A stretch of DNA of 6,112 nt, from positions 1 to 6,112 of the forward strand of contig JAFLUR010000141.1 of assembly GCA_022508725.1 (NCBI GenBank). The letters run 5' to 3'. Below, piece by piece: positions 1 to 6,089 of the stretch. The translations under genes and the position numbers were made by a program. Position 1 is the first letter of the stretch, and the number at the start of each line of letters is the position of its first letter. The notes under the pieces are model-generated. The model saw only the letters and a list, made by a program, of their open reading frames with translations, ran no database searches and was not told where the DNA came from. Origin of the DNA: Oscillospiraceae bacterium. GTDB lineage: Bacteria; Bacillota; Clostridia; UBA1381.

Positions 1-885
1 GCCGGCGGCGCATACCCCGGCGGCGAACGCCCCGGCGCCGAGCGCGCCCGCGCCTGCACGGCTGCCGAGGCGGCTTATGACGGCGGATTTTTCCCTAAAG
101 GACAGAGTATTCTCGAAACTGCCGTAAAAGCAAAATACAGCGGAGCGGCGGTTTTTGAGAGAGTGGTCGATACAATTGTATGTGCGTCAAAAAAGCAGTG
201 TGACGAGCGGTATTTTTCAAAAATATATAAATATATAAGCTCAGATAAAAACAAACTCGCGGTATTTAACAAGTATTTTCTTCACAATACCGCTAAGCTG
301 CGGGAGATCTGTTCGTTATATCGTATTATTGCCGAAAAATACACCGATAAGGAAGACATTTACTATAATGTGTATTATATAAGAAATGCCGCGGCGGAGG
401 GGTTATTGCTGGATAAAGCCGATGACATAAAAAAAAGACTGTCAGCGCTTTGCAACGTCGGAATGGTTATGCCGGATACGTTGTATATCATATGCAAAAT
501 AAATGCGGATATCAAGGAAATTCTCTCCGATACCGATATTATCAAAAGGCTTATGAAGTATTCATTTGAAAATTTCGATGATGCCTGTGATGTTATATCG
601 GAATATATCAAACAATACGATAACGATGATTTATATATTATAGAACTGATATATTCGTTCATGTGCGTGTCACATAACTATGGATTTGACGGCCGTAAAA
701 TTTTTTCCGAATCGTACGGCAAAAAGACAGCCGGCTACGGCAGTGTTTTTAACGACTTTTCGGATGCCGCCGAAAATATGACATTATACGGAATACCCAT
801 ACGCGCCGGGATATATGCGCTCGGCGGAGATTTTGAAATGATGAAGCGGTGTACGGAAAATTGTTTCCCGGAGGGATCGATATGA
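1..885 (+). CDS. Unrecognised helix-rich protein, 5'-truncated by the window edge
   Basis: The frame is open from base 1 to the TGA at 883-885, giving 294 visible residues. The true start is outside the window or obscured. A GTG at 163 is possible, but it has no well-spaced ribosome site, and the codons upstream of it still read like coding sequence from about base 70 (for example GGFFPKGQSILETAVKAKYSG). I see no signal peptide, membrane segment or catalytic motif. The body looks like a run of amphipathic helices rich in Lys, Asp, Ile and Tyr, similar in texture to the helical C-terminal parts of the two glycosyltransferases that follow. However, the shared TRFR motif near their C-termini is absent. 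It could be the C-terminal half of another glycosyltransferase-TPR protein or an accessory helical-repeat protein; that is inference from position and composition. Its stop overlaps the next start (ATGA at 882-885), so it is probably co-transcribed and translationally coupled. The first 60 bases are abnormally GC-rich and their reading frame is doubtful. Confidence 0.7.
   Translation, partial: AGGAYPGGERPGAERARACTAAEAAYDGGFFPKGQSILETAVKAKYSGAAVFERVVDTIVCASKKQCDERYFSKIYKYISSDKNKLAVFNKYFLHNTAKLREICSLYRIIAEKYTDKEDIYYNVYYIRNAAAEGLLLDKADDIKKRLSALCNVGMVMPDTLYIICKINADIKEILSDTDIIKRLMKYSFENFDDACDVISEYIKQYDNDDLYIIELIYSFMCVSHNYGFDGRKIFSESYGKKTAGYGSVFNDFSDAAENMTLYGIPIRAGIYALGGDFEMMKRCTENCFPEGSI
870..876 (+). 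promoter_or_regulatory. Ribosome binding site of the first glycosyltransferase
   Basis: GGAGGGA lies 5 bases before the ATG at 882 and inside the end of the preceding gene. It decides the start: an in-frame GTG at 849 would add 11 residues before the conserved MILSIGMIVKNEE opening of the glycosyltransferase fold, and it would put this site inside the coding region. Confidence 0.85.
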
Positions 886-2714
886 TATTATCCATAGGAA
901 TGATAGTAAAAAATGAGGAAAAGTATCTCAGAATGTGTCTTGAAGCATTAAAACCGCTGCTTGACGAATTAAATTCGGAGCTGATAATAGCCGATACCGG
1001 ATCGACAGACGGAACGGTTGAAACAGCGAAAGAATTTACCGATAAGGTATATCATTTTGAATGGTGCAACGATTATTCAAAGGCGCGGAATTTTACGCTG
1101 GAAAAATCAAGCGGAGAATGGTTTATGTTTATTGACGCCGATGAGATACTCCAAAATCCCCAAAACATTATCCGTTTTTTTAAAACAGGCAAATATAAAA
1201 AATATTCATGGGCGATGTGCATACAAAGAAACCTGAATAATGAAGAAGATATGTCTTCCTACAGCGATTATGCAGTTGCGCGTATGTGCGACAGAAAAAG
1301 AAATATGCGTTTCTGCGGCATTATACATGAGGCGTTGTCCCCGCTTGACGATAAATATTTTAATACCGATGCCGTGTTTCTTCACTACGGATATATTTCG
1401 GGAAAAGCTTTTGTGAAAAAGGCCAAGCGCTATGCGGAAAGCATAAAAACAGAGCTTAAAGAAAATCCGGACGATATGCGTTTGTATTTGCTGCTGACAG
1501 ATGCGTACAGTAATTTCGATTTGTATAAAGCAATAGAAACAGCTCGGTATGCGACAGAAAAATGCCGTGACGGAAAATATATAAATCTGTTATATAACAG
1601 CTTTATAAAATGTTTGTTTAAGGCAAAAAATTATACCGAATTATTCGAGGCGGCGGAGAAATATTTTTCGTTGACGGATAAACCGCGCGTAACAGATATT
1701 AATATAACCGATACCTTGATAAGCGCGTATTACGGAACGGACAGATATGCCGAGTTGATAGGTGTATATAAAAAATATGAGCATACAAGAAATCTTGTTT
1801 TGAATAAAAAGCTTACGTCTATCGAACAGGGAAGTATGTCTCTTGATATTTCCGAGTTTTATCTTGTTCAGAATATGATAATGCTTTTGTCGGCATATAC
1901 AAGGCTTGGTAATTATGCCGAAGGTATCTCTGTTCTTGACAAAATATATAAATATCCGAAGGCTTTGGGCAATTCAAACATAAGAAATCTTGCATTTGCG
2001 GTATTTGAGCTTTATGATAAAAGCCGCAGCCGGGAAATGCTGAAAGGATTTACGGACTTTGCCGATGCAAACGATTATCTTGCGGATGTGGCAAGTGTTA
2101 TAAATATGTATACGGAAAACAGAGTTTATTTTAACGATCATATGTATGATGTGCTTGAAATGATGCATTGCCGGGCAAAAACGGGTGCGTCGGGAATTTT
2201 TTACAAACTGCTTTTATGCGGTAAACACGAGGAGCTTATTCATGACGATGATATATATGTCCGGGCGGAAAATGCGGCGGAATATATTCCGGATATTTTA
2301 TATCTTTTATTGAAATACGGCGATATATCAAAAGCGGAAAAATGTATTAAAAACAAAGAGGCATATATCAGGGATGTGCATTTTGACGATATGATATCCG
2401 TTATATACGATAATCTGAAGAAAACGAATGATCCGGATATGATAATTCCGTTATGCGAACAGCTGTTTGTACTTCACGATCATATAAACGCCGAAGATAT
2501 GGAATATATAAAGAATATATATTGCAAGACTCTGCGTGAAAGACCGCCGTTTCCGATAAGTGATGAGATAAATATCGAAAATTCGTATTTGCTTGAACCT
2601 TTAACCCGTTTCAGATATTTATGCGGAATGCTTGACACGGATAAAGAAGCTTGCGAATATATAAAAAAAATAAATTTGCCGCTCAATGTTTTCGGAAAGG
2701 AGGGAACAGGCTGA
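882..2714 (+). CDS. Family 2 glycosyltransferase with helical TPR-like C-terminal region (first paralogue)
   Basis: This is a 610-residue cytoplasmic protein predicted to transfer a sugar from a nucleotide-sugar donor; donor and acceptor are unknown. Residues 1 to about 170 are a GT-A catalytic domain. It contains the opening SIGMIVKNEE (4-13), the nucleotide-binding IADTGSTDGT (36-45), the family signature WCNDYSKARN (61-70), the metal-binding acidic motif DADE (85-88), and the later signatures IIHE (147-150) and LHYGY (167-171). These match the KNEE / DTGSTD / W-D-SKARN / DADE / IHE pattern of clostridial and bacillar GT2-TPR proteins, a class that includes peptide and protein glycosyltransferases such as SunS. 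Residues from about 195 to 610 are helical with TPR-like units, for example around 200-229, 232-263 and 333-357, and probably bind the acceptor. At 610 residues it is longer than SunS. There is no signal peptide or membrane segment. It starts inside the stop of the preceding gene, and its own TGA (2712-2714) shares one base with the next start. Confidence in the fold is high; the substrate is unknown. Confidence 0.93.
   Translation: MILSIGMIVKNEEKYLRMCLEALKPLLDELNSELIIADTGSTDGTVETAKEFTDKVYHFEWCNDYSKARNFTLEKSSGEWFMFIDADEILQNPQNIIRFFKTGKYKKYSWAMCIQRNLNNEEDMSSYSDYAVARMCDRKRNMRFCGIIHEALSPLDDKYFNTDAVFLHYGYISGKAFVKKAKRYAESIKTELKENPDDMRLYLLLTDAYSNFDLYKAIETARYATEKCRDGKYINLLYNSFIKCLFKAKNYTELFEAAEKYFSLTDKPRVTDINITDTLISAYYGTDRYAELIGVYKKYEHTRNLVLNKKLTSIEQGSMSLDISEFYLVQNMIMLLSAYTRLGNYAEGISVLDKIYKYPKALGNSNIRNLAFAVFELYDKSRSREMLKGFTDFADANDYLADVASVINMYTENRVYFNDHMYDVLEMMHCRAKTGASGIFYKLLLCGKHEELIHDDDIYVRAENAAEYIPDILYLLLKYGDISKAEKCIKNKEAYIRDVHFDDMISVIYDNLKKTNDPDMIIPLCEQLFVLHDHINAEDMEYIKNIYCKTLRERPPFPISDEINIENSYLLEPLTRFRYLCGMLDTDKEACEYIKKINLPLNVFGKEGTG
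2696..2704 (+). promoter_or_regulatory. Ribosome binding site of the second glycosyltransferase
   Basis: AAAGGAGGG lies 9 bases before the ATG at 2714, within the last codons of the preceding gene. It is a near-perfect match to the 16S rRNA tail. It supports the start at 2714 over an in-frame TTG at 2651, which would add 21 residues before the MVLSIGMIVKNEE opening shared with the paralogue. Confidence 0.88.
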
Positions 2715-4594
2715 TGGTATTATCGATAGGCATGATAGTTAAGAACGAAGAGAAATATCTCGGAATGTGTCTTGAAAGCTTAAAGCCTGTGCTTGATGCG
2801 ATAGATTCGGAGTTAATAATAGCCGATACCGGCTCTGTGGATAAAACCGTTGAAACAGCAAAGAAATTTACAAATAATGTATATTATTTCGAATGGTGCA
2901 ACGATTATTCAAAGGCGAGAAATACCACTCTCCGGCGGGCAAAGGGAGAATGGTATATGTTTGTCGATGCCGATGAAATTCTTCAAAATCCCGAAGAATT
3001 GATACATTTCTTTTCATCGGGAGAATATAAAAAATTTGACGGGGCAACGATTGTTATAAGAAATCAAGGGGAAACGTACTATTCGGATTTTAATGCGCTG
3101 CGTCTTTCAAAACGTACAATGAATTTAAAATTTTATTATCCCATACATGAAGCGATCTATCCCGTCGGAGATGCCAGAAAGAATATAAATGCGGTCTTTC
3201 TGCATTACGGATATGTCACCGGGCGCGCACATACCAAAAAGAACATCAAATATATAAAAACCATCAAAGAGTATGTCGATAAATATCCCGAAGATGTCAG
3301 ACTGCTCATGCATCTTGCGGATGCATACGGTGCGGCGGCGGATAATTATCATGCTTTGAAATATGCCCTGCTTGCGGCAAAAATGTGTGATGATGACGAT
3401 TACACCGGGCGAATACTGTATGAAAAGGCAATACGAACCTGTTTTAATGCGCATGATTATATAAATATGGAAAAAACAGCCGAAAAATATTTTAAGCGGT
3501 ACAAAAAAAAATCGGTGGTCGATCTTAATATTTATAATTATATATTCAAAGGATATTACAGAATAGAAAATTATGACAAGGCGATAAAAGCCGGCGAAAA
3601 ATTTATGAAGCTTCGTTCCGAGATCGTGCAGGGGCATTTTACTTCTCCGGAGATATCATCCATGACTCTTGAAATCTCCGACGCAAATTATATACTCAAT
3701 CAGGTTATGATGTCGGTATCTTATTTAAATACAGGAAATATAAATAAGGCTGAAAATATTATCAACGGATTATATAAAACGGATATACGCAATAACGCCG
3801 ATCTTAACAATCTCATAACGTGTGCATACAACATATATTTAAAAACGAAGTCGGAAGATGTAATTATAAATGTGTATGATTATATCAGGGCGGCAGACAG
3901 AACCGAATTGATATATAAATATTTCACCGATTTTGATTTTTCAAAAAAAGCGGCGGTATGGGATGTATTTCGTATTTTTGCCGAAAACACGGGACAGGCG
4001 TCCGATGATAAAACGATTACGGTATTCTGCGTTTATTATCTCGATCATTCGGGAAAAACCGGTGAGATAACCGAACTGCTTAAAAATATGTCGGGAGCCG
4101 GCGTGTTTCATGAATTGATTTATTTCTTTATAAAATACGGTATTCCCATAAGCGACGGTATAAAAAAAGATATCTGCGTGACGGGAATTGACTTGAGGAT
4201 CATACGGAAATATGACGATTGCTGTGATCATTTTATAAAAGAGGCGGAAAAGACGGACGATATTTTATTTCGCGCGGTATTGTGCGAAAGCATATTTGAA
4301 ATGCACGGCAATGCAAGCGATGAGATAATTAAAAGGACTGCCGGCATTTATTATGATGCGGTATCATGTTTTATGGGAGCGTTCAACAACGATGTTTTGG
4401 AGGAATTTCCCGATACCGCCGATCGTATTACAAGATTTAGGCATATGTATATGCAGCTGTATGATTCGATGAAAGAGGAAAACCTTAAAAAGACGGATGA
4501 AATAAAGAATAAAATATATTCGTCCTTTCCGGCATACGGCAAGGTAATGGACAGAATAATAAAAATAAATAAAAGAGAGGAAGATATTTTATGA
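2714..4594 (+). CDS. Family 2 glycosyltransferase with helical TPR-like C-terminal region (second paralogue)
   Basis: This is a 626-residue cytoplasmic protein, a tandem paralogue of the preceding gene. By my alignment the first 90 residues are identical at about 70 of 90 positions. The GT-A motifs fall at the same places: SIGMIVKNEE (4-13), IADTGSVDKT (36-45), WCNDYSKARN (61-70) and DADE (85-88), then PIHE (143-146) and LHYGY (163-167). The second half of the nucleotide-binding motif differs (SVDKT here, STDGT in the paralogue). From residue 91 on, similarity falls sharply, although both proteins can still be aligned: SSMTLEIS (315-322) matches GSMSLDIS in the partner, and ITRFR (572-576) matches LTRFR near the C-terminus. 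The C-terminal 420 residues are helical with TPR-like units, for example 196-224 and 328-354. This suggests a shared donor or chemistry but different acceptors or sites, which is inference. There is no signal peptide or membrane segment. The TGA stop at 4592-4594 overlaps the mtnN start. Confidence 0.93.
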   Translation: MVLSIGMIVKNEEKYLGMCLESLKPVLDAIDSELIIADTGSVDKTVETAKKFTNNVYYFEWCNDYSKARNTTLRRAKGEWYMFVDADEILQNPEELIHFFSSGEYKKFDGATIVIRNQGETYYSDFNALRLSKRTMNLKFYYPIHEAIYPVGDARKNINAVFLHYGYVTGRAHTKKNIKYIKTIKEYVDKYPEDVRLLMHLADAYGAAADNYHALKYALLAAKMCDDDDYTGRILYEKAIRTCFNAHDYINMEKTAEKYFKRYKKKSVVDLNIYNYIFKGYYRIENYDKAIKAGEKFMKLRSEIVQGHFTSPEISSMTLEISDANYILNQVMMSVSYLNTGNINKAENIINGLYKTDIRNNADLNNLITCAYNIYLKTKSEDVIINVYDYIRAADRTELIYKYFTDFDFSKKAAVWDVFRIFAENTGQASDDKTITVFCVYYLDHSGKTGEITELLKNMSGAGVFHELIYFFIKYGIPISDGIKKDICVTGIDLRIIRKYDDCCDHFIKEAEKTDDILFRAVLCESIFEMHGNASDEIIKRTAGIYYDAVSCFMGAFNNDVLEEFPDTADRITRFRHMYMQLYDSMKEENLKKTDEIKNKIYSSFPAYGKVMDRIIKINKREEDIL

Positions 4595-5286
4595 TAGGAA
4601 TTATAGGAGCAATGCAGGTTGAGGTGGAATCGCTGAAGGAGATAATGAAATCCGTTAAAATAGAAAAAGTCAGCGGAGTCGATTTTTACATAGGCGATTT
4701 GTGCGGTATACAAGCTGTCGTTGCGGTGTCCGGGGTTGGAAAGGTAAACGCCGCGGTATGCGCCGAAGCGATGATATTAAAATATGCACCCGAGTATATT
4801 ATAAATATCGGTGTTGCGGGAGGTCTTGCCGAGGGTATTAAGGTTGGCGATGTTGTGATTGCCGAAAGTGTTGTCGAGCATGATATGGATACATCTCCGA
4901 TAGGCGATCCGGTGGGACTTATAAGCGGAATAAATCTGATAAACATACCGTGCAGCGCCGGACTGATCGACGGACTTTTCAAATCGGCATCGGCGGTGGA
5001 CGGAATATCGGCTGTAAAAGGAGTGATAGCATCGGGCGATCAGTTTATATCATCCGATAAGCAAAGGATCTTTATCAAAGATACATTTAAAGCAAGCGCG
5101 GCAGAAATGGAAGGCGCAAGCATAGGTCATGTGTGTTATCTTAATAATGTGGATTTTTGTGTTCTCCGCGCGATATCGGACTGCGCCGACGGAGAATCGC
5201 CGATGTCATTTGCGGAGTTTACGCAATTTGCGGTTAAAAATTCAATAAAAATAATCCTGGACTTTTTGGAAAATACAAACAAATAA
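4591..5286 (+). CDS. mtnN: 5'-methylthioadenosine/S-adenosylhomocysteine nucleosidase
   Basis: This cytosolic enzyme (EC 3.2.2.9, also called Pfs) hydrolyses the N-glycosidic bond of methylthioadenosine and S-adenosylhomocysteine. It releases adenine and the methylthioribose or ribosylhomocysteine, the latter feeding the LuxS/AI-2 and methionine recycling routes. The 231-residue length is normal for the family. Visible motifs are IGIIGAMQVEVESL at the N-terminus, with the acidic catalytic residue Glu11 (equivalent to Glu12 in E. coli); SGVGKVNAA (47-55); NIGVAGGLAEGIKVGDVVI (72-90); HDMDTSPIGDP (97-107), typical of Clostridia; SGDQFI (148-153); AEMEGASIGHV (171-181) with Glu174; and RAISDCAD (193-200) with catalytic Asp197. 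All key residues are present, so it should be active. It starts at ATGA (4591-4594), overlapping the stop of the second glycosyltransferase, with a purine-rich GAGAGGAAG site upstream. It is the last gene of the unit and is followed by a terminator. Its role beside glycosyltransferases is not evident; recycling of SAM by-products is the general function. Confidence 0.97.
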   Translation: MIGIIGAMQVEVESLKEIMKSVKIEKVSGVDFYIGDLCGIQAVVAVSGVGKVNAAVCAEAMILKYAPEYIINIGVAGGLAEGIKVGDVVIAESVVEHDMDTSPIGDPVGLISGINLINIPCSAGLIDGLFKSASAVDGISAVKGVIASGDQFISSDKQRIFIKDTFKASAAEMEGASIGHVCYLNNVDFCVLRAISDCADGESPMSFAEFTQFAVKNSIKIILDFLENTNK

Positions 5287-5287
5287 A

Positions 5288-5305
5288 TTCAATAAGAACC
5301 TGCTT
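5288..5305 (+). repeat. Direct repeat copy 1 (left half of the terminator)
   Basis: TTCAATAAGAACCTGCTT recurs at 5359-5376 as TTCAATAAGAGCCTGTTT, with 16 of 18 bases identical. This copy forms the 5' arm of the terminator hairpin. Confidence 0.7.
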
Positions 5306-5326
5306 TCCGGCAGGTTCTTGTATTTC
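5292..5326 (+). terminator. Rho-independent terminator after mtnN
   Basis: AAGAACCTGC (5294-5303) pairs perfectly with GCAGGTTCTT (5310-5319) around a 6-base loop TTTCCG; one T-G and one A-T pair extend the stem. It is followed by a moderately T-rich tail (TTGTATTTCT). It begins 6 bases after the mtnN stop codon and should end the four-gene transcript. The interrupted T-tract may allow some read-through. Confidence 0.85.
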
Positions 5327-5358
5327 TCGGTAATATTTTATTGTATTTTATTATATAT

Positions 5359-5376
5359 TTCAATAAGAGCCTGTTT
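5359..5376 (+). repeat. Direct repeat copy 2 (terminator half without its partner arm)
   Basis: TTCAATAAGAGCCTGTTT is a 16/18 match to 5288-5305. No complementary right arm follows. Instead the sequence runs two bases later into the left end of the palindromic element at 5379. It may be the remnant of a duplicated terminator region. Confidence 0.6.
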
Positions 5377-5378
5377 AG

Positions 5379-5507
5379 GGAAACACTGATTTAAAGGTAA
5401 TCAAAAAATAATTTACGAAAAAATATACACTTTTCCGGGCGTAAACGCTCCCGAACGCACTATTTTTTCGTAAATTATTTTTTGATATTGATTTATTCAG
5501 TGTTTCC
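5379..5507. mobile_element. Putative 129-bp MITE (non-autonomous palindromic element)
   Basis: The ends are an 11-bp perfect terminal inverted repeat: GGAAACACTGA at 5379-5389 and its reverse complement at 5497-5507. Inside, after about 10 poorly paired bases on each side, 5400-5425 is perfectly complementary to 5461-5486 (26 bp). The centre (5426-5460) contains a small GC-rich hairpin, with CGGGCG at 5436-5441 pairing to bases at 5446-5453 around a TAAA loop. The element is flanked on both sides by TTAG (5375-5378 and 5508-5511), consistent with a 4-bp target-site duplication. It has no coding capacity, so any transposition would depend on a transposase elsewhere. A GGAA-start end with a YTAR-type 4-bp target resembles the IS5 group, but that assignment is inference. 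Transcribed through, it would fold into a long RNA hairpin. Confidence 0.75.
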
Positions 5508-5517
5508 TTAGTATAAA
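5488..5517 (+). promoter_or_regulatory. Possible promoter for the small membrane protein gene
   Basis: TTGATT (5488-5493) and TATAAA (5512-5517) are separated by 18 bases, a fair sigma-A pair. The -35 box lies inside the right arm of the palindromic element and the -10 box just outside it. The expected start near 5524 leaves a very short leader before the ribosome site at 5527, which lowers confidence. Confidence 0.4.
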
Positions 5518-5526
5518 ATATTGCTT

Positions 5527-5532
5527 GGGGAG
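5527..5532 (+). promoter_or_regulatory. Ribosome binding site deciding the GTG start at 5541
   Basis: GGGGAG lies 8 bases before GTG 5541. An in-frame GTG at 5532 would overlap this site and have no ribosome site of its own, so 5541 is preferred. Confidence 0.7.
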
Positions 5533-5540
5533 TGGAATTT

Positions 5541-5957
5541 GTGAAAGAGCTGTGGTTTTATGTATGCGCAGTAATTATTATAATTCTTATTGCGGTAATA
5601 TTTATGTTTTTTGCGGATAATGACGGAACGGAAGATAAAAATATCGCCTTTTTGGAAAAATACGGCTGGGAGGTTAAGCCCGGATTTATCGAATGTGAGG
5701 ATATTGTTATTCCGGAGGAATTTGATGATGTATATACCGATTATAACGATATACAAAAAGCCGCGGGACTTGATATAGAAAAGTATAAAGGAAAGCGCGG
5801 GGTAAGATATACATATATAGTTGAAAATTATCCGGATGAAACATCGGAAAGTGTAAGAGCCAATGTAATATGCATAGACGGCATACCGGTTGCCGGTGAT
5901 ATAATGACGGTCGGACTGCACGGATTTATGTATCCGCTTAATCATTATGCACAATAA
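5541..5957 (+). CDS. Small single-pass membrane protein with extracytoplasmic DUF4830-like domain
   Basis: From the GTG at 5541 this is a 138-residue protein. Residues about 5-24 (WFYVCAVIIIILIAVIFMFF) form one hydrophobic segment, preceded by a very short N-terminus with a lysine and followed by an acidic stretch. This suggests an uncleaved signal anchor with the remaining 114 residues outside the membrane. The outer part has FLEKYGWEV (37-45), IPEEFDDVY (57-65), YNDIQKAAG (68-76), RYTYIVENYP (89-98) and GIPVAGDI (114-121), then GFMYPLN (128-134). From memory this pattern fits DUF4830, a domain of unknown function in clostridial proteins; the assignment is tentative. I see no catalytic or metal-binding signature. 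It is separated from mtnN by a terminator and the palindromic element, so it is probably its own transcription unit. Its stop is followed by 155 bases without a clear terminator hairpin. An antisense open frame across it reads as a shadow. Confidence 0.85.
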   Translation: MKELWFYVCAVIIIILIAVIFMFFADNDGTEDKNIAFLEKYGWEVKPGFIECEDIVIPEEFDDVYTDYNDIQKAAGLDIEKYKGKRGVRYTYIVENYPDETSESVRANVICIDGIPVAGDIMTVGLHGFMYPLNHYAQ

Positions 5958-6001
5958 TCCGCCCGTAAAGCTTCATAATTTTTATACCGCAGTGATATAG
6001 T

Positions 6002-6044
6002 ACGATTTTTTATGATAATTTAACGATTTTTTCGTTATAATTTA
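6002..6044. repeat. Imperfect tandem repeat of 21/22 bp with a short dyad
   Basis: ACGATTTTTT followed by ATGATAATTTA (6002-6022) is repeated directly as ACGATTTTTT followed by CGTTATAATTTA (6023-6044). The second copy also forms a dyad, TAACGA (6021-6026) and TCGTTA (6032-6037), around five Ts. It lies just upstream of a strong promoter, so it could be an operator or simply an AT-rich tandem duplication. Confidence 0.5.
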
Positions 6045-6059
6045 CCATATGTAAAACTA

Positions 6060-6089
6060 TTGACAAATTAAAATACAATGTCGTATAAT
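6060..6089 (+). promoter_or_regulatory. Strong sigma-A promoter facing out of the window
   Basis: TTGACA (6060-6065) and TATAAT (6084-6089) both match consensus exactly, with an 18-base spacer in AT-rich surroundings. The transcript should begin around 6095-6098, so the regulated gene lies beyond the window. AAAGGG follows at 6096-6101, but the only nearby ATG (6104) is too close to be its start. Confidence 0.85.

Noticed and set aside
163..165. GTG at 163 as the start of the first gene
   Set aside because: The purine-rich bases immediately before it are too close for a ribosome site, and the upstream in-frame sequence from about base 70 looks coding. It is kept as an alternative only.
1018..1236. 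72-codon open frame inside the first glycosyltransferase
   Set aside because: It is a different frame of the conserved catalytic domain, with no support of its own.
3125..3637. Long antisense open frame (170 codons) inside the second glycosyltransferase
   Set aside because: It lies wholly opposite a well-supported gene and has no ribosome site or recognisable motif. Its sequence is an Ile/Phe/Tyr-rich shadow of AT-rich codons.
5379..5507. The palindrome as a simple bidirectional terminator or CRISPR fragment
   Set aside because: A single inverted pair with a TTAG duplication and AT-rich stem fits a mobile element better. There is no repeat-spacer periodicity, and mtnN already has its own terminator.
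5508..5954. Antisense open frame (148 codons) opposite the small membrane protein
   Set aside because: It mirrors the + strand gene. The + strand has a ribosome site, a membrane anchor and a family-like pattern, while the antisense product is a low-complexity Ile/Tyr/Phe mixture.
5958..6001. Terminator after the small membrane protein gene
   Set aside because: There are short T-runs but no stem of useful length before them, so none is called.
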